Shown here: positions 33,101-40,109 of the stretch, one piece after another
Position numbering within the stretch: position 1 is the first letter of the stretch
Layout of the letters: the number at the start of each line of letters is the position of its first letter
NCBI GenBank assembly: GCA_964459465.1
Contig: CAYWLR010000005.1
Coordinates: forward strand, 1 to 64,000
Source of the DNA: CALAMC01 sp964459465
GTDB taxonomy: Bacteria > Zixibacteria > MSB-5A5 > GN15 > PGXB01
Reading direction: 5' to 3'
Length of the DNA: 64,000 bases
Position numbers and translations under genes: made by a program
Notes under the pieces: generated by a model
Databases searched by the model: none
Told to the model about the DNA's origin: nothing
What the model saw: only the letters and a program-made list of their open reading frames with translations

Positions 33101-33553
33101 GATAAACGGGGCAACCAGATGGCTTTTATCACACTTGAGGATTTCAAGGGCAAAGCGGAACTGATCGTCTTTTCCGATTCCTATGAAAAAGGGAAGGCAT
33201 ATATCGTTGAAGATAATATCGTTATGCTATCCGGCCGGGTTTCGACCCGGGAGGAAGAAGCGCCCAAAATCATCGTTTCCGACCTCTTTTCTCTTGATTC
33301 CCTGGCCGACCGATTCAAGTGCCGGCTGGTTATCAAGATAGACGAGGAGATTCCCGAAAAGAAATTAGCGGCGGTACAGAAAGTATTATTGGGACATGCG
33401 GGCCAGACACCGGTGGTGATTGCCGCCCGGCGCAACGGCGATGAATATTTTATCCGTTCCCGCGGTCTTGCCGTGGAACCGAAACACGAATTGCTGATTA
33501 AACTTAAAGAACTGCTGGGCGATAGCGGGGCCTATCTGGAACCGCCCAAATAG
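30119..33553 (+). CDS. dnaE: DNA polymerase III subunit alpha
   Basis: DnaE is the replicative polymerase. The N-terminal PHP domain is intact (VHLHTHSQYSLLDGACKLDE at about 6-25, then ITDHGNMFAA). The catalytic aspartates lie in PDIDIDFADRGRD (about D402 and D404) after GPGRGSAAGSLVSYC. A third polymerase motif YRPGPLDSG and the HAEHSTCYAF-equivalent NKAHSTCYAFIAVQCAYLKT follow. A helix-hairpin-helix region and an OB fold (VRIGGIISAISLKTDKRGN, about 980-1000) complete the protein. The 1,144 residues are the normal DnaE1 length, without the DnaE-type C-terminal loss seen in ImuC. A GAGAG sequence precedes the ATG. Confidence 0.97.
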   Translation: MGHASFVHLHTHSQYSLLDGACKLDEVIKRAKEFNMPALAITDHGNMFAAAEFYKKATSSGIKPIIGTEAYVAAGSRFDKRPSNTSPDGGFHLVLLASNQEGYKNLVKLSSYGFLEGFYHRPRIDKDILRQHSKGLIALSACLKGEVNWHLLHGNPDKALMAARELNEIFGEGNFFLEMQNHGLDKEQLLIPMLNTIHRETGIPLVATNDCHYINRQDYEAHDALLCIQTGKMVSDTDRMRYNTDQIYFKSSEEMYKIFEAYPEALENTVKIAERCNLEIPMGRLYLPDFPIPENFVDADDYLRQLCETGLQERYGKITAEMRKRLDYELDVIKQMRYAGYFLIVKDFIDYARSIGVPVGPGRGSAAGSLVSYCVKITNIDPLKYSLLFERFLNPERISMPDIDIDFADRGRDKIIDYVVKKYGHENVCQIITFGTMAARAVVRDVGRVLGMAYAEVDRIAKMIPFAVNMTLDQALVVNKELKDLYDGDIRVKKLIDLSQTLEGLARHASTHAAGVVIAPSALTDYVPLFKGTKDEITTQFDMKRIEDIGLLKMDFLGLRTLTVIKDCLEMVEQNHGKKIDIDNVNLSDPKIYKLFARGDTVGIFQFESAGMRDYLRRMKSDKFTDLIVMNALYRPGPLDSGMIDTYIERKHGREKLSYDHPKLEKILKDTYGVIVFQEQVLQIANALAGYTMGKADILRKAMGKKQAKLMAEQKREFLKGCEEQKIDSKIANNVFDQIETFARYGFNKAHSTCYAFIAVQCAYLKTYYPHEFLAANMTSEMDSSDRIYILMEECRKLGITVLPPDVNESLKGFSVRDGKIRFGLLGVKNVGESAVEAIIEARNESGKFKSLADFVSRVNLKHLNRRTLESMIAAGAFDSIPGNRAQKTAVVEAMLEFGGKVAQSQNSNDLFAGATGQIERVEPPLPEIADWSISRKLAMEKDMLGFYVSGHPLDRYREELIAFGTADTEKLLTVKDGREVRIGGIISAISLKTDKRGNQMAFITLEDFKGKAELIVFSDSYEKGKAYIVEDNIVMLSGRVSTREEEAPKIIVSDLFSLDSLADRFKCRLVIKIDEEIPEKKLAAVQKVLLGHAGQTPVVIAARRNGDEYFIRSRGLAVEPKHELLIKLKELLGDSGAYLEPPK

Positions 33554-33555
33554 GT

Positions 33556-33575
33556 AAAAAAAGGCAACCTTTTTT
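33556..33575 (+). terminator. Short hairpin with T-run after dnaE
   Basis: AAAAAAGG and CCTTTTTT pair around a CAA loop directly after the dnaE stop. The stem is AT-rich, so termination may be partial. Confidence 0.5.
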
Positions 33576-33632
33576 GTCAGAATATGTTATAATATTTAAT
33601 TATGCAGACAACATGAAACCGAAGGTTTGTTT

Positions 33633-34193
33633 ATGACAAGAGCTTTTATACTGCTTGGCTTTATGGCGATGTTTGCCGTGTCATCTGTTCTGGCCGAAGA
33701 CCTCAAAGACAAATCAAAAAAAGCCGAGGCCCCGCCACCCATCGATACCACGCAGGTGACCTGGGTCAAATACGATGAGGGTCTTAAATTGGCCAAAGAG
33801 ACAGGCAAACATATCATGATCAATTTTACCACGGCCTGGTGCGGATACTGCAAAAAGATGAAGAATGAGACATTTTCGGACATAAATGTCATCAAGTTTC
33901 TCAACGAGAATTTTATCTGCGCCACGGTTGATGGTGATTCGAAGCATGAACTCGATATCGACGGGTATAAAATCACTGAAAGCAACCTGGCCAAGGCCGA
34001 ATATCGGGTATCCGGGTATCCGACTTTCTGGTTTTTGAAGTCCAACGGCGAACGCATCGGCCCCGCTCCGGGTTACAAACCGACCGACCAGTTCATGGAA
34101 ATTTTGTACTACGTCAAAAACGACCTTTATGCCAGCATGACTTTCGATGACTATATCAAAAATGGCGGACGGAAAAATCACACCAAACAATAG
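33633..34193 (+). CDS. Exported thioredoxin-like protein
   Basis: A signal peptide (TRAFILLGFMAMFAVSSVLA) precedes a thioredoxin fold with the redox motif WCGYC (C70 and C73), a downstream cis-proline region (YRVSGYPTFWFLKSNG), and a C-terminal segment GYKPTDQFMEILYYVK. It resembles the thioredoxin_7/DUF255-type or SoxW-like family. It would act in the periplasm, probably reducing or oxidising protein thiols, perhaps for cytochrome maturation. The ATG at 33633 has AAGG upstream; a TTG two codons earlier is in frame. It is 14 bases upstream of the tlpA-like gene and probably co-transcribed. Confidence 0.85.
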   Translation: MTRAFILLGFMAMFAVSSVLAEDLKDKSKKAEAPPPIDTTQVTWVKYDEGLKLAKETGKHIMINFTTAWCGYCKKMKNETFSDINVIKFLNENFICATVDGDSKHELDIDGYKITESNLAKAEYRVSGYPTFWFLKSNGERIGPAPGYKPTDQFMEILYYVKNDLYASMTFDDYIKNGGRKNHTKQ

Positions 34194-34207
34194 CGAGGAA
34201 TGACGTC

Positions 34208-34732
34208 ATGAAGTTTGGATCGAACTTGATATTCGTTTTCTCGATAGCGGCCGTATTTGTCATGGGCTGTTCATCGTCGGATTCCGGCAAGGCTCAAAGC
34301 GCCGCGCAAGCCACGACGACGGGGACCTACAACCCTACCTTTGCGGTCAAAGACCTCGACGGCAATGTTCGCACGTACGAAGAATTCAAGGGAAAGGGCC
34401 CGGTTGTGCTCAATTTCTGGGGCACATGGTGTCCGCCCTGCCGGCAGGAAATACCGGATTTGAAAAAGATTTACACCGAGTATAAAGACCGGGGTTTGCA
34501 GTTGATCGGGCTGGCGGTACAGGATACACCCGAAAAAGTGCGCAAATTCGCCGAAGATAACTCTCTGGACTGGGTGTTGCTCATGGCCGATACCAAAGCC
34601 GCCGAATCATTCCGGATCGGCACCGGTGTTCCGGTGACGATCTTCATCGACCGCGACGGTAACGAAGTCAACCGCATGATCGGCAGGCGGGATTACGAAA
34701 CGTTTAAGGAAATGATTGAGAAGATAATTTAG
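34208..34732 (+). CDS. TlpA/ResA-like thiol-disulfide oxidoreductase, lipoprotein
   Basis: Lipobox VMGC (C21) shows membrane anchoring on the outside of the cytoplasmic membrane. The AhpC/TSA-Redoxin fold carries the redox motif WCPPC (C75 and C78) in VVLNFWGTWCPPCRQEIPDL, then GVPVTIFIDRDGNEV with the cis-proline. TlpA/ResA proteins keep apocytochrome c haem-binding cysteines reduced or serve other periplasmic thiol reactions. No ccm/ccs genes are in the window, so the partner is unknown. It forms a pair with the upstream thioredoxin-like gene and ends at a terminator. Confidence 0.9.
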   Translation: MKFGSNLIFVFSIAAVFVMGCSSSDSGKAQSAAQATTTGTYNPTFAVKDLDGNVRTYEEFKGKGPVVLNFWGTWCPPCRQEIPDLKKIYTEYKDRGLQLIGLAVQDTPEKVRKFAEDNSLDWVLLMADTKAAESFRIGTGVPVTIFIDRDGNEVNRMIGRRDYETFKEMIEKII

Positions 34733-34762
34733 ATTTTTGTGTTTTATAATGGATTTTAAAAG

Positions 34763-34786
34763 GCGGGCCCAATGCCCGCTTTTTTT
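34763..34786 (+). terminator. Terminator after the tlpA-like gene
   Basis: GCGGGC (34763-34768) and GCCCGC (34774-34779) form the stem, followed by seven T residues. Confidence 0.85.
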
Positions 34787-35008
34787 GTGGGGTCGATCCC
34801 AGTGGTTCAGCAATAAAAGTGTCATGCCGTCCTTCATTCTTCACTTCACTTGGTTCAGCTCAGGCAGGGCTTTCGGCGAGTTGGCACGACCTATGGATTT
34901 TCAATACGTCGGTCTGGCCTACAATGTTGGCAGATCAGAATCGAGTTTATTTTGCTTGAGTTGATTCTTTACTCGCGTGCCGCCGGCGTAGATGATCGAA
35001 GAAGCGCA

Positions 35009-35125
35009 CTATGATAAGACAAATAGCCCGGATAAAGCTATCCTTTTATCCGGATTGATGTCGTTTTGAAAAAAAACTAAAAACACAACCGCGATCAAAG
35101 TGGCTGTAATCCACCCGCTTTTCAT
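35009..35125 (-). CDS. Small single-span membrane protein (38 residues)
   Basis: A 38-codon frame starts 56 bases after the GNAT stop on the same strand. It has GAGG four bases before its ATG, a basic start, one hydrophobic segment (WITATLIAVVFLVFFQ) and a short polar tail that ends NPDKRIALSGLFVLS. I do not recognise it. Placement suggests it is the last gene of the DUF116-GNAT operon. A perfect 9-bp inverted repeat (CCGGATAAA/TTTATCCGG, 35029-35053) lies within the coding region and could instead be an mRNA element. Confidence 0.45.
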   Translation of the reverse strand: MKSGWITATLIAVVFLVFFQNDINPDKRIALSGLFVLS

Positions 35126-35180
35126 TGGGCCTCGCTGGCCAGTGAGTCGAATTTAATACCGCTATATTTGCCTTAAATAT

Positions 35181-35615
35181 TCAATCCTCCTCCGACTTTC
35201 GCTTGGAGAAATAGACGATTTCGGGCCTGGGTTCGTAGCCGCAATGCTCGAAAGCCGACATCGATGGCAAATTCTCTTCTTCGATCAGGGCGGCTATTAC
35301 GGTGAGCCCCAATCCATGCAAAAAGGTTTCGCATTCTTCTATCAGTCGCCGCGCCAGTCTCTGACCGCGATAGTCGGGGTGCACCGCCAGACGGTTAATC
35401 CACCCCTTTCGGCCGTCGGACGTGCCGATGACCGAGCCGATAAGTTTGTTACCGTCGAACATGCCCAGAACGATGGTTTCTTTGCGGGCGAAATCACGGG
35501 CCATCGACTCCCGTGAATCGCGGCCGCTATATTTATGTCCCAGTCCGCAGATTCTCCACAGCGCAATAAGTTCGTCGTAATCGGCGATGTTAAGTTTTCT
35601 AATCTTTGGTTCCAT
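35181..35615 (-). CDS. GNAT-family N-acetyltransferase
   Basis: A 144-residue GNAT protein. It starts with IRKLNIADYDELIALWRICG. The acetyl-CoA-binding motif is in WINRLAVHPDYRGQRLARRL (about 71-90, with the R-x-x-G-x-R/A loop), followed by the ERLGH-like NLPSMSAFEHCGYEPRPEI. Substrates of this group range from amino acids to ribosomal proteins and cannot be told. Its start overlaps the end of the DUF116 gene by 17 bases, so the two are translationally coupled. Confidence 0.88.
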   Translation of the reverse strand: MEPKIRKLNIADYDELIALWRICGLGHKYSGRDSRESMARDFARKETIVLGMFDGNKLIGSVIGTSDGRKGWINRLAVHPDYRGQRLARRLIEECETFLHGLGLTVIAALIEEENLPSMSAFEHCGYEPRPEIVYFSKRKSEED

Positions 35616-36279
35616 ATTTTTCTTTCAGTATAGCCTCCAGCCGGGTCAATGACGTTTCGGTGACAATCGGTTGGTCAGTCCAGTGTTGGCATCCGGTAAA
35701 ATTAAGGAGTACTCCCCGGGCCGGAATCCCGAGTTCTTTGGCCGAACGCATCCCGGACGCCAGTGTCAATAAACAGGCAATCCCAATGACCGACATTGAT
35801 TTTTTACCTTTTTTTATTTTCTCAAGCTGCTCGGGTAATGCCCTTTTGGAGAAATAACATTTGACGTCGTATTTGGCGGCTAAATGGCAAATTTTATTAA
35901 CCTCACAATTGGGCACGCAGTTTTTGCATACTTTGCCATACTTGGTTTTAACGCGTTTGCATTTGTCCTGCATAAGGGCAAGACAGACAGGAAGGATTAT
36001 AACGGTTTGTTCGGACTTGTTGAACGCCTCGCGGTTGACCCGGTCCATGATTTCATAGTACAATGCCTCCAAAAGGTACATTTCCCGGGTATTCAAACGG
36101 AAATCTTTGTCATCGCGGTCGCCGGCATCGGCCCGGGCTTTTTTTAGAAAGCCCTCGATATTGGCAAATTCATTTTCAAAGAGGGCAAAACCATCGGAAA
36201 GAAATTTATCCGTGAAATCAGAGAGCTTATTATAGAAATCCGGCCCCAGCCGGAAGGTGAATGTCGGTTTGGTTTTCAT
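35599..36279 (-). CDS. DUF116 family cysteine-rich protein
   Basis: The protein matches DUF116 (PF01976), a family of unknown function with conserved cysteines. Here they include VCLALMQDKC, CKNCVPNCEVNKIC and a C-terminal GIACLLTLASGMRSAKELGI, then GVLLNFTGCQHW. The pattern could bind a metal centre. Family members are often found near lipoate-related genes, but none is here. I start it at the ATG at 36279 (MKTKPTFTF); an upstream reading from 36342 runs into the neighbouring terminator and is unlikely. It overlaps the GNAT gene. Confidence 0.8.
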   Translation of the reverse strand: MKTKPTFTFRLGPDFYNKLSDFTDKFLSDGFALFENEFANIEGFLKKARADAGDRDDKDFRLNTREMYLLEALYYEIMDRVNREAFNKSEQTVIILPVCLALMQDKCKRVKTKYGKVCKNCVPNCEVNKICHLAAKYDVKCYFSKRALPEQLEKIKKGKKSMSVIGIACLLTLASGMRSAKELGIPARGVLLNFTGCQHWTDQPIVTETSLTRLEAILKEKYGTKD

Positions 36280-36323
36280 TGCCCAATTATACGAAATTAT
36301 AGTGATTTCAACCAGAGCGGGCA

Positions 36324-36360
36324 CAAAAAAACCGGCTGACATGTTGACGATGTCAGCCGG
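36324..36360 (-). terminator. Terminator of the TPR lipoprotein gene
   Basis: CCGGCTGACAT and ATGTCAGCCGG form a perfect 11-bp stem. On the minus strand eight T residues follow. It separates the TPR lipoprotein gene from the DUF116 operon. Confidence 0.88.
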
Positions 36361-36394
36361 AAATGGTCACTCGGCAATTTGGTCGTCGGGCGCA

Positions 36395-36946
36395 TTAGCC
36401 GCCGATTTTGCCTTTGGCGTCCTTGCCCCAACCCTTCATGGTTTTTTCTATTTTAATGCGGTTGGTCCCCTGTCGGGCGTCGACATTTTCGGCATTGAAT
36501 TGCAGCGCCGCCATGTATTCGCTGTTGGCGTTTTCCAGATCACCCAGCTGCTCCCAGCTATAACCGCGGGCGGAGTGAATTTCGGATCGCACAAATCGGT
36601 TGTCGGGCGAAAACTTAAGGCTTGAATTGAAAGCTTCCAGCGAAATCTGATAATCGCGCCGCTTCTGCATGGCCAGTCCGAGATAATAGTACGCCTCCCA
36701 GTTTTTTTCGTTGAAGGCGATCGCTTTCTCGACGTGGTCAATGGTCTGTTTGTACTTACCCTTGACATACATGACCTTGGCCTGACTCAAATGATTATTC
36801 GAGGCTTCGACGTTGACCGGGCGATTATCCGCATTGGTGGCGGCCGGTTCTTCGTGCTTGATGACGACCGTGCCGGAGTTGCCCCCGGAACAGCCCGATA
36901 GTATCAATGAAACGACGCAAAGAAACATTAACAGCATCTTGTTCAT
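36395..36946 (-). CDS. Small TPR lipoprotein
   Basis: Lipobox LILSGC with C18 begins the mature protein. After a ~40-residue linker rich in Asn come about three TPR units (LSQAKVMYVKGKYKQTIDHV, NWEAYYYLGLAMQKRRDYQI, ARGYSWEQLGDLENANSEYM). GGAGG fixes the start at 36946. It is a likely outer-membrane- or inner-membrane-anchored scaffold. Function is unknown. It is divergent from coaX with 134 bases between starts. Confidence 0.85.
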   Translation of the reverse strand: MNKMLLMFLCVVSLILSGCSGGNSGTVVIKHEEPAATNADNRPVNVEASNNHLSQAKVMYVKGKYKQTIDHVEKAIAFNEKNWEAYYYLGLAMQKRRDYQISLEAFNSSLKFSPDNRFVRSEIHSARGYSWEQLGDLENANSEYMAALQFNAENVDARQGTNRIKIEKTMKGWGKDAKGKIGG

Positions 36947-37080
36947 ATTTGACCTCCAAACGATACTTATCGATTGTATAAAGTACATTATCGGCAAATC
37001 GTTTTGCCGTCTTACCGGTTTGCGCAAACATTGAACAGCCGCCATTGACAAGGCGCCGCCCGATAAGTATATTCGAGCCC

Positions 37081-37842
37081 ATGCTACTGGCGATTGATAT
37101 CGGCAATACCGACACGGTGGTCGGCGTTTTCTATGGCGACAAGCTCAAGAATAGTTTCCGGGTCGCCTCGAAACTCAATTTCACCGTCGATGAAAGCGGC
37201 TTTTTCGTAACCGGCCTGCTGGAGCGGATGGGGATTCTGCCCGGCGACATCGACCGGGTCGTCATGGCTTCGGTTGTGCCGAGTCTTACTCCGATTTTCG
37301 AGCGCATGTGCCATAAATATCTGGAATGTGAGCCGCTGGTGGTGTCGTCCAAAGTAAAACTCCCGATAAAGCTCGGCTACGATGACCCGCGCGAGATGGG
37401 CGCGGACCGTATCGCCGATGCCGTCGCCGCCTTTGTCAAATTCGGGGGGCCGATTATAATTGTCGATTATGGCACCGCGACAACGTTCAATGTCGTGACG
37501 GCCGACGGACTTTACGTCGGCGGCGTCATCGCCCCCGGAGTCAAAACGGCCGGATCTGGTCTGGCCGAAAAAGCGGCCCGTCTGTTTGAAGTGCGAATCG
37601 AAAAACCGGATCGGATAATAGGAAAAACCACCGCCGAGTCAATAAAATCGGGGCTTTTTTACGGGACAATCGGACAGGTTGACTCCATCCTGGAGTTGAT
37701 TATTAATGAAATAGGCCAAAAAACCAGAATAATTGCCACCGGTGGATTGTCCGCAGAATTCGCTCCATATTCGAAATATATCGAGGATTTTTACCCGGAA
37801 TTGACGCTCGAAGGACTGAAAATTATAGCGGACAGACAATAG
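37081..37842 (+). CDS. coaX: Type III pantothenate kinase
   Basis: CoaX phosphorylates pantothenate, the first step of CoA synthesis. It belongs to the ASKHA fold: phosphate-1 motif LLAIDIGNTDTVVGVF at residues 2-17, DDPREMGADRIADAVAAF and IIVDYGTATTFNVV (about 125-138) for pantothenate and ATP binding, and IIATGGLSAEFAPYS (the adenosine motif). The 253-residue length is usual. I choose the ATG at 37081 because the family begins MLLAIDIGNT; an ATG at 37045 would add 12 residues. The gene is upstream of the groESL CIRCE region, on the same strand. Confidence 0.95.
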   Translation: MLLAIDIGNTDTVVGVFYGDKLKNSFRVASKLNFTVDESGFFVTGLLERMGILPGDIDRVVMASVVPSLTPIFERMCHKYLECEPLVVSSKVKLPIKLGYDDPREMGADRIADAVAAFVKFGGPIIIVDYGTATTFNVVTADGLYVGGVIAPGVKTAGSGLAEKAARLFEVRIEKPDRIIGKTTAESIKSGLFYGTIGQVDSILELIINEIGQKTRIIATGGLSAEFAPYSKYIEDFYPELTLEGLKIIADRQ

Positions 37843-37916
37843 TTGCTTTTTGTAATTGGTTGTATTGTAATCTCTTAGAGATTTATCGCGAATAATCGAA
37901 AAATTTCTGAAACCTC

Positions 37917-37944
37917 TTGACAAGTTCGCGATTATATATATATT
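37917..37944 (+). promoter_or_regulatory. groES-groEL promoter
   Basis: TTGACA (37917-37922), a 16-base spacer, then TATATT (37939-37944). Transcription would begin at about the first base of the CIRCE element, the usual arrangement for HrcA repression. Confidence 0.8.
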
Positions 37945-37953
37945 CACCACCTG

Positions 37954-37980
37954 TTAGCACTCGATATAAAAGAGTGCTAA
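37954..37980. promoter_or_regulatory. CIRCE operator (HrcA binding site)
   Basis: TTAGCACTC-N9-GAGTGCTAA, an exact match to the CIRCE consensus, directly after the -10 of the groESL promoter. It predicts heat-shock control by an HrcA repressor, whose gene is not in the window. Confidence 0.97.
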
Positions 37981-38031
37981 CATGAAAAGACTGAAATACG
38001 TGATTCATAAATCCAAAAAGGAGGATGGAAA

Positions 38032-38322
38032 ATGCAGGTTAAGCCGTTAGCAGATCGTGTCCTGGTTAAGCCGATCGAGATGGCTGAAGTCAAAAAGGGC
38101 GGAATCATTATACCGGATACCGCCAAAGAAAAGCCCCAGGAGGGGCAGGTCGTGGAAGTCGGCCCGGGCCGCACCACCGAAGACGGCAAGAAAATCCCGA
38201 TGGAAGTCAAGAAGGGCGATACCGTCCTTTACGGCAAATATTCGGGTTCGGAAGTTCACGTTGACGATGACGATTATCTTATCATGCGTGAGTCAGACAT
38301 TCTGGCGATCGTGTCCAAGTAA
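38032..38322 (+). CDS. groES: Co-chaperonin GroES
   Basis: GroES caps the GroEL ring. The 96-residue protein has the family start MQVKPLADRVLVKPIEMAEV, the mobile loop KKGGIIIPDTAKEKPQEGQV (about 21-40) with the GroEL-binding hydrophobic triplet III, and the C-terminal DYLIMRESDILAIV. AGGAGG lies upstream. The gene is first in the groESL operon. Confidence 0.98.
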   Translation: MQVKPLADRVLVKPIEMAEVKKGGIIIPDTAKEKPQEGQVVEVGPGRTTEDGKKIPMEVKKGDTVLYGKYSGSEVHVDDDDYLIMRESDILAIVSK

Positions 38323-38342
38323 GTTAAGAGAGGTGATTAGAT

Positions 38343-39980
38343 ATGCCAAAATTGATTGAATATGATGCCGAGGCTCGCCGCAAGCTTAAAGAAGGCGTCG
38401 ATAAACTGGCGAATGCGGTAAAAGTCACGCTCGGTCCCAAGGGCCGCAATGTTATTCTGGATAAAAAATATGGCTCACCGACGGTCACTAAAGATGGTGT
38501 CACGGTTGCCAAGGAAATAGAGCTGGAAGACCATTTTGAAAATATGGGCGCCCAGATGGTTAAAGAGGTCGCCTCCAAAACGTCGGATGACGCCGGTGAT
38601 GGCACGACAACAGCCACTGTTCTGGCGCAGGCTATTTATGCCGAAGGCATCAAAGCGGTCACGGCTGGTGTCAATCCCATGGCTTTGAAACGCGGTATTG
38701 AAACGGCTGTCAAATATGTCATCGAAGATATTCAGAAGCAGTCCAAACCGGTTTCGGGCAAAACTGAAATCAGCCAGGTCGGAACCATTTCCGCCAACAA
38801 CGACAAATCCATCGGTGAGCACATCGCCGAAGCCATGGAAAAAGTCGGTAAAGACGGCGTCATAACGGTCGAGGAATCCAAAACCGCCGAAACGACTCTG
38901 GAAGTCGTCGAAGGCATGCAGTTTGATCGTGGCTACATTTCGCCCTACTTTGTCACCAATCCCGACAGCATGGAAGCCGTTTTGGAAGAGCCGGTCATTT
39001 TGATTCATGACAAGAAAGTCTCGGTCATGAAAGACCTGCTTCCGATTCTCGAGAAAGTCGCCCAGATGGGTCGGCCGATGCTCATTATCGCCGAAGACGT
39101 CGAGGGTGAAGCTTTGGCGACGCTGGTGGTCAACAAGCTTCGCGGCACAATTAAAGTCGGCGCCGTCAAGGCTCCCGGTTTTGGCGACCGCCGTAAGGCC
39201 ATGCTGGAAGACATCGCCATTTTAACCGGTGGTAAAGTCATTTCCGAAGAAGTCGGTTTCAAGCTCGAAAATGCCGTTGTCTCCGATCTTGGCAGTGCCA
39301 AGAAAGTGGTCATCGATAAGGACAACACGACCATTGTCGAAGGTTCCGGTAAAACTGAAGAGATCAAGGCCCGCATCGCCCAGATTCGTAAACAAATCGA
39401 AGATACCACATCCGATTACGACCGCGAGAAACTGCAGGAACGTCTGGCCAAGCTGGCCGGCGGCGTGGCCGTACTCAATGTCGGTGCCGCAACCGAATCG
39501 GAAATGAAAGAAAAGAAAGCCCGTGTCGAGGACGCTCTGGCCGCGACCCGTGCCGCAGTCGAAGAAGGCATCGTGCCCGGCGGCGGCGTGGCCTTTATCA
39601 GGGCCATGAAAGCGCTCGATAATGTCAAAGGCATCGAAGAAGACGAAATGGTGGGTGTCAATATTGTCCGCCGCGCTCTCGAAGACCCCATTCGCCAGAT
39701 TGCCAACAACGCCGGGGTTGAAGGCTCTATTGTCGTGGACAAGGTCAAACGGGAAAGCGGCGCTTTCGGTTACAACGCCGCGACCGATGTTTATGAAGAC
39801 ATGATCAAGGCCGGCGTTATCGACCCGACCAAGGTCACTCGTTCGGCTTTGGAAAACGCCGCCTCGATTGCCGGTCTGCTTTTAACCACGCAGGCGGTTA
39901 TTACCGACAAGCCTGAAGACGAAAAAGCCCCGGCTATGTCTCCCGGTGGTATGGGCGGCGGCATGGGTGGAATGTACTAA
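38343..39980 (+). CDS. groEL: Chaperonin GroEL
   Basis: The ATP-dependent folding chamber. The N-terminal equatorial signature is VKVTLGPKGRNVILDKKYGS (about 27-46) and the ATP site is DDAGDGTTTATVLAQAI (about 86-102). The apical and intermediate domains are complete, ending with the family tail GGMGGGMGGMY. The length of 545 residues is standard. It is 20 bases downstream of groES and ends at a strong terminator. There is only one groESL pair in the window. Confidence 0.98.
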   Translation: MPKLIEYDAEARRKLKEGVDKLANAVKVTLGPKGRNVILDKKYGSPTVTKDGVTVAKEIELEDHFENMGAQMVKEVASKTSDDAGDGTTTATVLAQAIYAEGIKAVTAGVNPMALKRGIETAVKYVIEDIQKQSKPVSGKTEISQVGTISANNDKSIGEHIAEAMEKVGKDGVITVEESKTAETTLEVVEGMQFDRGYISPYFVTNPDSMEAVLEEPVILIHDKKVSVMKDLLPILEKVAQMGRPMLIIAEDVEGEALATLVVNKLRGTIKVGAVKAPGFGDRRKAMLEDIAILTGGKVISEEVGFKLENAVVSDLGSAKKVVIDKDNTTIVEGSGKTEEIKARIAQIRKQIEDTTSDYDREKLQERLAKLAGGVAVLNVGAATESEMKEKKARVEDALAATRAAVEEGIVPGGGVAFIRAMKALDNVKGIEEDEMVGVNIVRRALEDPIRQIANNAGVEGSIVVDKVKRESGAFGYNAATDVYEDMIKAGVIDPTKVTRSALENAASIAGLLLTTQAVITDKPEDEKAPAMSPGGMGGGMGGMY

Positions 39981-40009
39981 TAAGCAATCCCTCCCCATTT
40001 TACGTAATA

Positions 40010-40039
40010 AAGCCCCGACCGATGGTCGGGGCTTTTTTT
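40010..40039 (+). terminator. Terminator of groESL
   Basis: AAGCCCCGACC (40010-40020) and GGTCGGGGCTT (40024-40034) form an 11-bp stem with a 3-base loop followed by a T-run. Confidence 0.9.
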
Positions 40040-40050
40040 GTGGCATTGTA

Positions 40051-40074
40051 CCGCCCCAAACAAGTTTGGGGCGG
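40051..40074. repeat. Palindrome followed by GGCCACCCA
   Basis: CCGCCCCAAAC and GTTTGGGGCGG are perfect inverted repeats with a 2-base centre, and GGCCACCCA follows from about 40073. The palindrome at 4154-4179 has a similar core (CCAAACagaGTTTAGA) and the same CCACCCA tail. It lies in the gap between groEL and gyrA and could also help terminate gyrA. Confidence 0.6.
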
Positions 40075-40109
40075 CCACCCAAGCATTTATATTTAAAAGC
40101 GATATCCGC

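Noticed and set aside
34787..35008. A coding gene in the gap after the tlpA terminator
   Set aside because: The frames are short and without ribosome binding sites; apart from the 38-codon frame further on, I see only ordinary intergenic sequence.
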